Shown here: positions 25,205 through 36,783 of the stretch, piece after piece
Layout: each line of letters begins with the position of its first letter
How positions within the stretch are numbered: the stretch's first letter is position 1
NCBI RefSeq assembly: GCF_027942865.1
Contig: NC_134515.1
Location: 15,105,227-15,169,226, forward strand
DNA: 64,000 nucleotides
Source of the DNA: Odontesthes bonariensis
Taxonomy: Eukaryota > Chordata > Actinopteri > Atheriniformes > Atherinopsidae
Direction of reading: 5' to 3'
Notes under the pieces: generated by a model
Told to the model about the DNA's origin: nothing
Database searches by the model: none
Seen by the model: only the letters and a program-made list of their open reading frames with translations
Made by a program: the position numbers and the translations under genes

Positions 25205-25575
25205 TCATTAGTTCACTCACGTCACCTGTTCATTGTCTTCAGCTGCATCCAGTCATTCATCAGTTCCCTCAGTATTTAGTCTCTCTGGTTTCTCACATTC
25301 ATTGTGAGATCCTTTTACCATTCACGCCACGCCACGCCACTCCGATCCGATCCGATCCAATCCAATCCAATCCAATCCAATCCAAAGCTAAGTGTTTTTT
25401 TCATGTCATGTCAAGTAATTCATTTTCTTGTCACAGTCATCTTCAGATTTTGTTCCAGTCTAGTTTCGTCATCCGGCTCAGCCGCGCCTTGTTTTGACTT
25501 TTATTGTTTTGTAAATAAACCAATTTGGCTTTAACTCCTCTGAAATCCACATCCGTGTCCTGCCAACCCCCCCAC
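25205..25575 (+). repeat. LTR-derived fragment related to the 20.6-kb LTR family (unit A side)
   Basis: The order of motifs matches the LTR at 20649-21089: TCATTAGTTCACTCACGTCACC, CAGCTGCA, CCACGCCAC, CAAAGCTAAGT, CATGTCATGTC, CCGGCTCAGCCGCG, TTTTGTAAATAAAC and CCACATCCGTGTCCTGCC. The first 90 bp or so of the LTR are missing. A pentanucleotide run (CGATC/CAATC type) lies at 25340-25384. The same fragment occurs at 35225-35645 but not in unit C. Confidence 0.65.
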
Positions 25576-25579
25576 CTCA

Positions 25580-27170
25580 CATGGCCATTGTTATCACTGT
25601 ATATCAGCCAGGACTGACCTGAGACTTAGTTCAACAGTCCCTTCAAATATTTCATTATTTTCAGGGCTTACTAATATAGATTATTCACTGATGTATTGTA
25701 GGTCTGAGGTCAGGCTGTAAAGGAAGTTGTGATGATACTCTGTGACAGTTTTACTGAGGAAATTCACAAAATGAAACTGCTGAAGATCATGACTGAATGC
25801 TGCAGCCTCCCGCTGGATGTCTTTGTAGTTTTTTTTGTTGTTGTTGCACTTTGTTCTTACATTCTGTGATTTATCAAGGAAGCACAAATAAAATGGTTAT
25901 AGATTTATTTATTAACTGCTGATTCAGGACTGTAGTCTGAAATCTTAGCTTATTTATTTACAACCAGTTGAAGTACTGTTCATCACCACAGTGACTAGTT
26001 TATAAAGTTTTTCATTCTTTCTAACACACACACAAACAAAAAAATCTTTTCAGAACATTTTTTTAATTGAATCTCAAATTCAAAATTTGATTTGAATTCA
26101 ATTTCTGAACAATTTCAGAATATTCTAATGTCATTTAGCATCTTTTAGAGGTGACTCTCTAAAACTGTAAATGATCAGTGGGGTTGAGGTCAGATGGCTG
26201 CGGAGCAAAGTTCATCACAGTCAGAATGGAATCATTATCTTGCAGCAGTGTGAATCTTTCTCACAAAAGATACAAACAGGAGGGTGTAACTTGTCTTTGA
26301 GAATAGAGTGTTGCTTCATCCTGGTCAGGGTGGAGCTCATTGTTGCAGGTATCCAACACACAGTAGCAAAATACCATCTTTTGTAACATTTCACCACCAT
26401 GTTTATATCTGCACAAACCAGCCCCCTGAGTGAAATGAATGTTTCTTGCTTGAAGTCTTGGTTACATTGATCTCTCAGTGAGAGGTCTAACGTGTGCCTC
26501 ATTAACCAGGATATAAGCCCTCATTTGGAGGTTGGTGGAGGATGAATGAACGTTTTCATTTTCAGCGAAGCCTCTTTGTGAGATAATGGTGTTGATTTCT
26601 CTGATTGTTTTTGTTGTTAGTTTCCACTCACCGTTAGGTCAGCCTAATGGAAACCAAACAACTTTTAAAGAAAGTTTGGAATAAAAGTCTTTGTGATCAT
26701 GCAGGCATGAACAAGGCATAGCTATGTTTTGGATTATTTTAAAAAAGCATCTTATAGTGCCATGAAATGCCACCCGAGAAACCTTCAGTGTCGCCATGAT
26801 TTGATATTGAGAACGCCTCTGTTTGATTCCATTTCCCTGTTTGAGTTCTTACACTTTCTCTTAGCTCTGTTTTTGTAATATTCTGCTGGCAGACACTTGT
26901 TTAAAGTGCACATGGCATGATCATATCTGATCAATTCACTCTCAGTCTTGGTTACATCTTGAGCACACTTCATAACTCCCAATAGTTTGGATTATTTCAG
27001 AACGAGAGAATGCAGCGCATTAGCTTCCGCCTTTAATACACTCAGTGGATAACATGCACTAAACGGAAATCCTGCCTTTCACTCACTGTAGTATGGGAGT
27101 GTAAAGCTGTGGGGGAAAAGTCTCGAGAGCAGAGTTTGGGACTGCTGGATAAAACAAATTCCGTCTTCCT
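25580..27170. other. Intergenic block between units A and B
   Basis: Repeated almost identically at 35650-36780 plus 43858-44332, where the second copy is split by a LINE composite. A 68-codon minus-strand frame at 25681-25887 is identical in both copies, but the DNA around it is equally conserved, so no coding claim is made. No other gene is seen. Confidence 0.7.
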
Positions 27171-27171
27171 A

Positions 27172-27665
27172 AAGTATAGATTTTAAAAGCCTGCTGATGG
27201 TTTACAAATCCCAAAACGATTTAGGGCCAAAATACACCTGTGTTATGTTCAGAGAATATAAACCTCGCAGAGCTCTTAGATCCAAGGACTCAGGTCAGCT
27301 GGTCCAGTCCAGAGTCCAGACTAAACATGGAGAAGCAGCATTTAGCTCTTATGCTGCCAACAAGTAGAACAAACTGCCAGTGGAGATTAAACTTTCACCA
27401 AATGTAGACATTTTTAAATCCAGGTTAAAAACATTTCTTTTCTCATGTGTCTATGCATGAAATCTGCACGGTATCTTTTAACTTATCTTGACTGTTGCTT
27501 GTTTTTAAATTAATTTAAATTTTTTTATTTGTTTCTCTTCATATTCTTTTATATATTTTTAATGCTTCTTCCACTCCCTGCTGCAATGCTTTTATTTTAT
27601 GTAAAGCACTTTGAATTGTTTGTACATGAAATGTGCTATACAAATAAACTTGATTTGATTTGATA
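27172..27665 (+). pseudogene. L2-like LINE 3' fragment with stop codon
   Basis: It encodes DFKSLLMVYKSQNDLGPKYT-like sequence with an in-frame TAG in the AANK-NKLP segment, and ends in a (TTTGA)n tail near 27647-27663. The same fragment with the same stop is at 44333-44653 plus 51079-51240, where a Gypsy element interrupts it. Hence it was fixed before the unit duplicated. Confidence 0.8.
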
Positions 27666-27910
27666 AAGATAATAAAACATGCATATAATACATATAATGA
27701 TAATACATAATTTTACCACTGCAGATAAGCCAGAAAACATAACCTGGTGATTCACCAATAAAGATTAGCATTCCAACATCAAGGTCATAATTAGTCATTT
27801 ATTTCTGAATGCTATGTTGTTGTTTCTGTTAATCGGCACATTTTTCTGAGAAAGGAATCTGGTGATAAATCTGTTAATGATTAATCAGGCACTGATTGTT
27901 ATCCACATGC

Positions 27911-27917
27911 TATTTAA
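27911..27917 (+). promoter_or_regulatory. TATA-like box of C1q unit B
   Basis: TATTTAA lies 69 bp before the ATG at 27980. About 50 bp on each side are shared with unit C (TATT at 51502). Confidence 0.5.
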
Positions 27918-27979
27918 GGCTCGGATCAACACTGAGGCCACAAAGTTAAACCAAGCAGACTGAACCTTTGAGAACAGAG

Positions 27980-30900
27980 ATGAAAATGTTTTTTCCATTG
28001 TTTCTGCTAATCTGCTCTTTCTCCACAGCTCAGCTTCAAGCAGAGTCTGACAATGTAATTCTTGCACATTCAAGGCAAACTGAGTCACAGGGAGGAGAAC
28101 CAGGAAATGTCTCTGAGCATCAACAAACCTGTACACATGACATCCAGGCTGTGCTGAGAGAGATGAGCGCCTCCTTGGCTGGACTGAAGGTGGAGGTGAA
28201 GTACTTACAGAGAGAGAATGAAGGTATGTAGGTAATGTTAACAGAGACGTGAGAGTTTAGTGGACGAGTGGAAGATAAGTGATTGGAGTTGAAAAGCAGA
28301 GTGGGAAGCTTTTATATCTACCAGATTAGGGCACTGGTCCCATGTGCTCCAGCTCCAGTTAGAAGAGATGGCTTCCAAATCCATCTGCTGAGCTTCACTC
28401 TGTATATCTGAGCTTATGGTGGTTCTGTTAAAAACACCAGTCATGAAGAAAAGTAAGCAAGTAAAACCTTTAGTTCTGCTTTGGGTTAAATGTTCTATCC
28501 AGAATCCCCAGGACTGCCTGAACTGAACAGACTGGGATTTGCTCATAAATGCTTGTAATGATTTGGATGAGCTCACAGAGACTCTGTCGGCTTATAGAAC
28601 GTTCTCTGAGGACTTACTCACCTCCTAAAAATGTCCATTTATTCACACAATGAACTATGGATTTCCAAATCATTCAGAAGTCCCATCATCCAGGGTAGCA
28701 AAAGTTTTGGCCAGTTTTATAATGTTATCAATATCTTTTTATTAGCATGTTAAAGTCTATAAGTTAGTAAGAAGTCTGTTTTTAACAGTGCTGCTTTTGA
28801 GCAAAATAATGTCCATGTTGAGAGCCGCAAAGTCTCAAAAGTTTTCCAGCGTAAAGGAGAGAAAAATCTCTGGAACTGATGGCGTTGGAGGCGCAATACT
28901 TAAGATTTGTACTGAACAGTGGCAGAATATTGCGTTTCATCTATTCATGTATGACGGACATCACATCATAAAGTTTGCTGAAGATTCTTCGACTGTGTCC
29001 TCACTGAGCAGTGATGACTATGACTGTGGTCTGGTAGTGACTGATTTTATTGACTGGTGCAGAGAATCCTTCCTGAACATTACTGTATCTTAAACTAGAA
29101 ATGCACTCAGAGAGTGCAGACTTCCGCCAACCGCCAACCTACCTGTGGATAGCGAGCCATGTATGGACATACGTTCCTGATGTGGGCTACTTGTTGTTTG
29201 GCGCTGTCAGCAGAAGAGGCATTCCCTTCTCCCTATTCATTATTGAACAGCAGTGTTCGCCATTATTAATTATTATTAATATTATTATTATTATTATAAT
29301 GTTTTGTCGGGAAGCAGTGTTCTGTCGGGAAGCAGTGTTCGCCGTTCTCATTACGCTATATGCAGTTATGCACACTGGCTTGCCGTTGCAATCTTTTGTT
29401 GTGCTAATTACAGCAAATCCGCGCACTATGCATTCTGTCTGGCTTTGGCTCTGTTTGGCTTTGGCACCTTGATGTAGCGTTATTGGGTATTTATATACGT
29501 ATTAAATATAAGGATTTATGAGATGTTCTTACAGTCTCAAATAAACCTTACCTCGAATTCAGGGCACCACCTACCTAGGTTTTAACTTAATTTAAGTCAC
29601 AGTCAGGGAGGAAAACTGTTCAAAATCTTACGATCCTGGTATGTTAAATTAATAATCAATTTAATGATCAATTAATATTCAGTCTCATATCTCGCTACTT
29701 TCGTGAAAGTTCTCGTTTGGTTGGACAGACATTACGTAAAGAAAGCATACGACACAATCTGTGATTATAACATATATATAGATATATGAACTGTTTATTA
29801 CATTGATATGATCTTAGACATGAACCTTTAAACAAACAGGAGATGCATGGAATATGGGTGATTATGTAAAACACTTAGTGAATATAAAATAAAATATGGG
29901 AATGGAGAGATACTGGATTTATTCAAATAGTTTGGGTTGGCTGACTATTTGACGCTAAATACTGACATTTCGGATTAATGTATCATTCTGTGAAAGCCTC
30001 GAGACATCCATCAAACCCACTTTAAGGTGAAAACGGGTCGGTCTTACTGTGCTGAAGTTCTGCTTAGTCAGCTCGGAACACGGCAGCAGCCACGCGGGGT
30101 CCGAGGGGATTTCTCTTCCGCTCTCTGGGCCTTCCTGGCTGTGGTGGCTGACTTTAGCGGACTAATCAGTTGCTTCTTTCACTGGGAAACGGGAACGATG
30201 GTGCCGAGGGCTATGGTTAGATGATCGAATCTTCTGATGTCAGTGGGTCCGTTGCTTCTCTGATGAAGTGAACTTAAGTTCACAGAAGATTAATAAAAGG
30301 TTGCTTGGAGTTTGCTTCTTGGTAGGAAAAGGTGATGATGGCGTGAAACAGCGGAGGTTAGGACGTGCGACGTAGAAGGACATGGATGGCGAGGGACGAA
30401 CAAAAACACGTAAAACGTGCATCTTCAGAGTATTTCAATCTGTTTCTTTGTTCGGGTCTTCCTCGTCTTTCTTTGGGTCCTGCTCCGTCCTTCTCCTTCC
30501 TCCCTTCCGTCGTCTTCTCCACGGCTCATACTCTCATCTTTCCGGGCTCTTCAAATCTCTCTGAGCAACTCATCTGATCAATTCTCCATTGTTCTCCCTC
30601 TGAAAACAAGAGCGTGCTTCTGGAAAACAACGAGAGCGCAAGAAACAAGAGACAAGACGCCTGAAGCGAGCCAGCAAACGAGAGAACTAGAGAGAGAGTG
30701 TTTTTCGCGGGCTCCGGGTTTTGACTCTCGGAGGCGGGGCTTACACTACTTTTTCAGCCAATGATATGCTTGAACTGTGTGCATGTCTGCCTGGGTGTCT
30801 GTGTAAGGTGATCTGTGCTATATGGGGATTTCTGGATAGAACAAAGAAAACTCTTATTTCTCCATTACTCCGTCTCATAGAACATTTGTCTCGGTGATTC

Positions 30901-33900
30901 TGAAAACACCACATCTTGTTAAGATATGCAGATTAAAGATATAACATAGACTTGTAATATAAAGACATCAAAATAACACACAACGTAATTGATGATTATG
31001 ACTTTCAAAATTCAGATGAATATCTATGAAATCGTGACACATGAATAGCGAACCACACAATGTTAATTTTCTGTGTTAACAATGGGGACACCAAACAAAT
31101 ACCAAATAGATACCGAAGGGACATCGTTAGAAGTTAATAGTTGCATATATCTTGTCCATTTTACTGAGTCCTCTGGGATTTAAATGTTCAACTAATCAAC
31201 ACTGCAGACCACTAGGGGGCAATGTGGTTCCATCAGGCAGGTTGGGCATTTTCCAACAAGTTTGTTTCTTCGTCAATATTTAAGCCAGAATCGTACAAAT
31301 TGTCTCTATATGCGTCTTGTGATCAAGCTGGAAACCTGAAAGAAATTGTACACGGTTATCAAACACATTTAATATAGTTTTAAGATTCGACTAAAAGTGA
31401 GTCTTATGAAGTCTTCTCAGTTCGTATGTAGCCATCTGGTCGGTTTGCTGGTGAAAAGGGGTGTTAAAGTGTCAACTTTCGAGTTATGGTCCAGATAAGA
31501 TAGTAAGTGTCCCACTTTTCCAAGAGTGAGTTCTTTGTTCGTTAGAGTCTATCCCAATTTTTATTGCAAGCGTCTGTTGCGAGTTCGACTCCCCAAAAGC
31601 TCTTAAGAGGGTAGAAGGTTAACGTAAATTAGGCAGTTTCTGTCTCTTTTTCCTTTGTGGAAAGAAAATGAAGATCTGGTTTGTATCCACATACGTAAAC
31701 ATCCCCCACAGGAATGTTGGTTTTGTCAAAGTTTGAAAACTCTTAATCCACACGGCACTGTGACTGCTACATTGAGGTCACGCCACCTTGTGGCAGGTCG
31801 CAAGATTGCAGCACGAACAGACGAACATCCAGAGAAACATCCAGACAAAGCAACAGACAAACTCGGGCGATCACATAACCTCCTTGGCGGAGGTAATAAA
31901 AGAGGTGATAGTTTAATTCAGGAAGAATCCAACAGTCATGTTTTCCTTTGGGTACAGACGACCAGGCTGTTGAGTGAGTGCAGCAGTACAAATATCTGGG
32001 CCATGAAACTGCTGACAAAGTGACCTTTGAGCCTCATGTGGATGTTGATTCTAATAAATTCCATTGAGGCACGAACGTTCACTGTACGCTTTGTAGTTTT
32101 AACACTGATAAAACATATCTGGAAAGATCTTTCCTTCTCTTATTGAATCTGTTCTTGTTCGATTGTTGTCAAGCTGGATATCCACTCTGCCAAAATGCAG
32201 AACAGATAGGAAAAAACTCTAATGCCAGCTCATATTCTTTAAATGAATGTGAATTCTTTTTTATTCTTTTTTAGATCTTTTGTCAGTTTATTCTTTTCAT
32301 CACCTTTTACAACAGATTAATTAAACAAAACATCCTTGATCTTTGAAATCAGTTTTCCTTACAGCAGAGATATTGAATAAAGTAACACCCAGCACACGAG
32401 TGCATCTGTCTTCCTTCCAAAGAATTGTTAAAGAAGAAAGTTAATAGTTGGAGATGTCCAAGTCAAAGTCCCGACCTTTGTTGTTCTGTCTCTTTTTAGC
32501 TCAAGAAGCGAAGATAAAAGAACTGGAGCAGCAGAAGACTGAGCTGAAGCAGCAGTACCAAGGTGCTGTTTCTATTACATATTGACCACTGAAAGCCATT
32601 GTGGAAATAACACATTATAATATATTCTATTGAAGCTTTTTAAACATTTTTTTATCGACCATAAACAGTTTATTGAAATAATATCCAGCACATTTTCTAT
32701 CATAAAATAGTTTATGAATCCAGCAAAAGAAACTGTTGAAGGCTCAGAAAGTGAGCAGTTTATGTGAGGAATGTGATGAACTTTCTTTTTTTGTATAATA
32801 GTTTATTTGTTTCCTCTTTTTAGCTCAAGAAGCGAAGATAAAAGAACTGGAGCTGCAGAAGACTGAGCTGAAGCAGCAGGACCAAGGTGCTGTTTCTATT
32901 ACATTTTGACCATTGAAAGCCGTTGTAGAAATAACACACTATAATATATTCTATTGAAGCTTTTTAAACCTTTTTTTATTGACCATAAACAGTTTATTGA
33001 AATAATATCCAGCACATTTTCTATCATAAAATAGTTTATGTATCTAGCAAAAGAAACTGTTGAAGGCTCAGAAGTGAGCAGTTTATATGAGGAATGTGAT
33101 GAACTTTCTTTTTTTGTTTATTTGTTTCCTCTTTTTAGCTCAAGAAGCGCAGATAAAAGAACTGAAGCAGCAGAAGACTGAGCTGGAGCAGCAGTACCAA
33201 GGTATCTACTCTTCACACAAACTCACGTTTATCAGTCGTGATAGTGTTAAGCACATTTATTTCAAATATATGAAGGTTTTCAGTTTATCAAATGTTCATC
33301 TAAATAGTTACAATGAAATGCTTTAGTGATCGATAACAGTGAAGATAATGGTTTATTTAAGAGTTGTCTCTTATTGATTAATGTAATCCAGCACAGGCAG
33401 GAGAAGTGATCAGCATTAAAGCCAGAGCAAACATCACAGAAAACCAGGTGGAGACTCTGAAGAGAGAAGGAGAAGGTTTGTGAGACTGAAAACAGACGTA
33501 CTATTACAACAATCATTTCACTGCATCAGTCACTTCAATACAGCTATGTTTCTGTCTCAGTGAAACGAGTGGCTTTCTCAGCATCTTTGTTGGCGACGGG
33601 TGGCGCAGACATTGGACCATTTAATGCTCAGATGCCTATGGTCTTCAGACGTGTTGTTGTAAATATTGGAAAGGCCTATAACCCAAATACAGGTACTGAA
33701 ATTTGATCATTTCAGTCATATAGTTTTTATTCTTTGTAGTCAATCTGGTTGACCAATGTTAATTTCAATTTGTTTTAAAAAGCTGAATGTTTTTTTCTTA
33801 ATGTCTAACAGGGTTTTTCATTGCACCAGTGAGAGGAGCCTACCACTTTGAGTTCTATATATATGGACATGGACATGCTTCCCATGGTTCAGGTGCTGTG

Positions 33901-34095
33901 TTGTTAAAGAATGGTGAACCTGTTTTCATTGCATATGAACATCAGACTTCCGGTGCTGCTAACAGTTCTAATGGTGTCACGTTGCTGTTAGAGGTTGGAG
34001 ATGTTGTGTTTGTGCGTCAGTGGGAAAACACAAGGATTCATGACAATCAAAATCATCACACCACCTTCAGTGGTCATCTCCTTTTCACCATGTGA
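27980..34095 (+). CDS. Secreted coiled-coil C1q-domain protein, unit B (310 aa)
   Basis: Seven phase-1 exons join without a break: 27980-28223, 32500-32562, 32824-32886, 33139-33201, 33392-33475, 33561-33692 and 33812-34095 (TGA). Residues 1 to about 19 are a signal peptide ([17 protein letters not shown]). Three 63-nt exons each encode 21 residues, three heptads, of charged coiled coil ([19 protein letters not shown] type), in place of the collagen stalk of classical C1q. The last two exons form a C1q domain of about 137 residues starting [10 protein letters not shown], with [19 protein letters not shown] and the C-terminal FSGHLLFTM. Such proteins are expected to trimerise through the C1q head and be secreted; many teleost members are linked to immunity, though no role can be read here. 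Polyadenylation signals are at 34241-34250. The ATG at 27980 is preferred over 27986 because it is first in the exon. Intron 1 is 4.3 kb and full of mobile-element debris. Confidence 0.9.
28900..29093 (+). pseudogene. LINE reverse-transcriptase fragment in C1q intron 1 (first half)
   Basis: The frame reads [20 protein letters not shown] and continues [19 protein letters not shown]. This is the catalytic F-A-D-D motif region of a LINE reverse transcriptase (here FAED) followed by the W-C-x-x-N-x-L segment. The remainder lies at 31899-32220, displaced by an insertion. The same fragment occurs uninterrupted in unit D (58029-58520) and partly in unit A (23544-23660). Confidence 0.7.
29094..31898. 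mobile_element. 2.8-kb unidentified insertion in C1q unit B intron 1
   Basis: Unit D shows the uninterrupted sequence (TGTATCTTAAATCAAAGAGG at about 58201-58220), so this insert can be bounded. Its left end carries GCACTCAGAGAGTGCAGAC followed by TTCCGCCAA, and its right end TTGGCGGAGGTAATAA, an inverted match of about 11 bp. The left end also occurs at about 59150, in a pattern I associate with RTE-type LINE 3' ends. Inside are an (ATT)n run at 29265-29297 and no recognisable protein. It may be two inverted RTE-type ends around unrelated DNA. Confidence 0.55.
31899..32220 (+). pseudogene. LINE reverse-transcriptase fragment (second half)
   Basis: Continuation of the fragment at 28900-29093. 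Frames read [20 protein letters not shown], then a stretch like [14 protein letters not shown], which corresponds to the Y-L-G and L-R-x-F-N-V-D-K segments downstream of the catalytic box. Multiple frameshifts and stops are present. Confidence 0.6.
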
Positions 34096-34240
34096 GCACC
34101 GAGCAGTCCTTTGGTTTATGGATAATGATGATAACAATAATGTAGTTCAGCTTTGTCAAATTCACAGAATTTAAGAAGCTTAATGTGATTTTTATGTTTT
34201 TATTTTATTACGAATACACAAACTGTGTGTGTTCTGCATC

Positions 34241-34250
34241 AATAAATAAA
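34241..34250 (+). terminator. Polyadenylation signals of C1q unit B
   Basis: Overlapping AATAAATAAA 146 bp after the stop codon. It is conserved in units A (24220), C (54223) and D (63334). Confidence 0.7.
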
Positions 34251-34528
34251 AGTCATCTGTGCTTTTCAAATGTTTCATTTCTCAGCGACACTGAGCACCT
34301 CAGGCCTCAGTTACAGACAACATTTCAGATCATATCTTTTCCAGTTTGCTGAAGAGTAATAGCACATGACTTCACACAAAAACTATTTCTCTGAAACATT
34401 TCAAGCATTAACATCAGCTGAGGCTGGTGGGAACATGTGAATTTGGTCATAAAACAGAGTACTAGATTGATGAAGGCACGATGGAAGGTTTACAGTTGTT
34501 AAAGTCATACTCATCGATATCATGACAG

Positions 34529-34828
34529 CTATTCCGTATCTGTGTAGCTATATCTAAATTGACATTTGATGTAAAAGCACAAACAAATGTTTTCCTGTGA
34601 AGGACAGAGAAGTCTGTTGTTATGATCTAGATCAGTGTTTTCACCACCTGAGGATTCACCACATAAACAGGAGCAGCTTGTCCATTTACACAGATGAAGC
34701 AGTGATTGGTCAATACAATTCACAGAACAGCCTTCAGATAACACGTGTTTACAGGAGTTACAATTAAACATTGTCTTTAAGCTACAAAGAACAGCATCCA
34801 CTGCCCAAATTAAAATAACACAAAGCAC
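34529..34828 (-). CDS. Small cysteine-containing antisense ORF, copy B (hypothetical)
   Basis: 99 residues. Same frame as the copy at 24501-24806, starting MLCVILIWAVDAVLC. It lacks 9 bp relative to copies A and C (GGENTDLDHN instead of GGENKANTDLDHN) but stays open. It is convergent with C1q unit B, ending about 430 bp beyond the C1q stop codon. Same caveats as copy A. Confidence 0.25.
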   Translation of the reverse strand: MLCVILIWAVDAVLCSLKTMFNCNSCKHVLSEGCSVNCIDQSLLHLCKWTSCSCLCGESSGGENTDLDHNNRLLCPSQENICLCFYIKCQFRYSYTDTE

Positions 34829-35224
34829 ATCATGTGTGAGCTTCGTGGCTTCACAGGTTTCAACTGGAGTTATCTGGTTTGTGATTGGTCAGCTGAACTT
34901 TTGTCCCAGGTTTTGAAGCAAAGTTTCCCTTTTGGAATCAGTTGTGAGAGTCCTTGCACAAACATGTAACTATGACAATAAGTCTGACTTACAACAGTGC
35001 TTGATGACACTAACAATGTTTCTTTGTGGCAAAGGGCCATTTTAGCATGAAGGCTGAGTGAGTCAGGTACCAGCTGCAGTCCATCAGATCAGTTCTCAGA
35101 ATTTCAAGTCTCACGTTGTAAGTGGTAGAAGAGGGAGAAGAGGCTTTATTTTTGGCAAGTTTAAGTTCAAAACCGTAGATACTCATTCACGTGTAAACGT
35201 TCTGCTATTAAAGTATTACTTAGG

Positions 35225-35645
35225 TCATTAGTTCACTCACGTCACCTGTTCATTGTCTTCAGCTGCATCCAGTCATTCATCAGTTCCCTCAGTATTTAGT
35301 CTCTCTGGTTTCTCACATTCATTGTGAGATCCTTTTACCATTCACGCCACGCCACGCCACGCCACGCCACGCCACGCCACGCCACGCCACGCCACGCCAC
35401 GCCACGCCACGCCACGCCACGCCACGCCACGCCACGCCACGCCACTCCGATCCGATCCGATCCAAAGCTAAGTGTTTTTTTCATGTCATGTCAAGTAATT
35501 CATTGTCTTGTCACAGTCATCTTCAGATTAGTGTCTAGTTTCGTCATCCGGCTCAGCCGCGCCTTGTTTTGACTTTTATTGTTTTGTAAATAAACCAATT
35601 TTGCTTTAACTCCTCTGAAGTCCACATCCGTGTCCTGCCAACCCC
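35225..35645 (+). repeat. LTR-derived fragment (unit B side)
   Basis: Same fragment as 25205-25575, with the same left break, but its internal CGCCA pentanucleotide run is much longer. The CAATC units of the other copy are missing here. Confidence 0.65.
35344..35446 (+). repeat. (CGCCA)n pentanucleotide expansion, about 20 units
   Basis: Pure CGCCA repeats run from ACGCCACGCC to the CTCCGATCC junction. The paralogous position 25324-25340 has only three to four units. Confidence 0.95.
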
Positions 35646-35649
35646 CCCA

Positions 35650-36783
35650 CCTCACATGGCCATTGTTATCAGTGTATATCAGCCAGGACTGACCTGAGAC
35701 TTAGTTCAACAGTCCCTTTTAATATTTCACTATTTTCAGGGCTTACTAATGTAGATTATTCACTGATATATTGTAGGTCTGAGGTCAGGCTGTAAAGGAA
35801 GTTGTGATGATACTCTGTGACAGTTTTACTGAGGAAATTCACAAAATGAAACTGCTGAAGATCATGACTGAATGCTGCAGCCTCCCGCTGGATGTCTTTG
35901 TAGTTTTTTTTGTTGTTGTTGCACTTTGTTCTTACATTCTGTGATTTATCGAGGAAGCACATAGAAAATGGTTATAGATTTATTTATTAACTGCTGATTC
36001 AGGACTGTAGTCTGAAATCTTAGCTTATTTATTTACAACCAGTTGAAGTACTGTTCATCACCACAGTGACTAGTTTATAAAGTTTTTCATTCTTTCTAAC
36101 ACACACACACACACGCACACACAAAAACCTTTTCAGAACATTTTTTAATTGAATCTTAAATTCAAAATTTGATTTGAATTCAATTTCTGAACAATTTCAG
36201 AATATTCTAATGTCATTTAGCATCTTTTAGAGGTGACTCTCTAAAACTGTAAATGATCAGTGGGGTTGAGGTCAGATGGCTGCGGAGCAAAGTTCATCAC
36301 AGTCAGAATGGAATCATTATCTTGCAGCAGTGTGAATCTTTCTCACAAAATATACAAACAGGAGGGTGTAACTTGTCTTTGAGAATAGAGTGTTGCTTCA
36401 TCCTGGTCAGGGTGGAGCTCATTGTTGCAGGTATCCAACACACAGTAGCAAAATACCATCTTTTGTAATATTTCACCACCATGTTTTTATCTGCACAAAC
36501 CAGCCCCCTGAGTGAAATTAATGTTTCTTGCTTGAAGTCTTGGTTACATTGATCTCTCAGTGAGAGGTCTAACGTGTGCCTTATTAACCAGGATATAAGC
36601 CCTCATTTGGAGGTTGGTGGAGGATGAATGAACGTTTTCATTTTCAGCGAAGCCTCTTTGTGAGATAATGGTGTTGATTTCTCTGATTGTTTTTGTTGTT
36701 AGTTTCCACTCACCGTTAGGTCAGCCTAATGAAAACCAAACAACTTTTAAAGAAAGTTTGGAATAAAAGTCTTTGTGATCATG
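35650..36783. other. Intergenic block after unit B (paralogous to 25580-26705)
   Basis: Near-identical to the block after unit A, with an (AC)n tract at 36100-36124. It breaks off at GTGATCATG where a LINE composite is inserted and resumes at 43858. No supported gene. Confidence 0.7.

Noticed and set aside
25681-25887. Minus-strand 68-codon frame, identical at 35756-35962
   Set aside because: The surrounding non-coding DNA is equally conserved between the two recent copies, there is no good splice site or start context, and no family was recognised.
30027-30764. Several 60-115-codon frames inside the 2.8-kb insertion
   Set aside because: No similarity to known proteins, no shared frame and low-complexity serine-rich translation; not supported as genes.
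31565-31600. tRNA T-arm-like GAGTTCGACTCCCC
   Set aside because: No matching A box or cloverleaf could be placed upstream; at best a SINE B-box relic, more likely chance.
35340-35450. Possible CRISPR-like array at the CGCCA run
   Set aside because: It is a pure 5-bp microsatellite with no spacers, in a eukaryotic genome.
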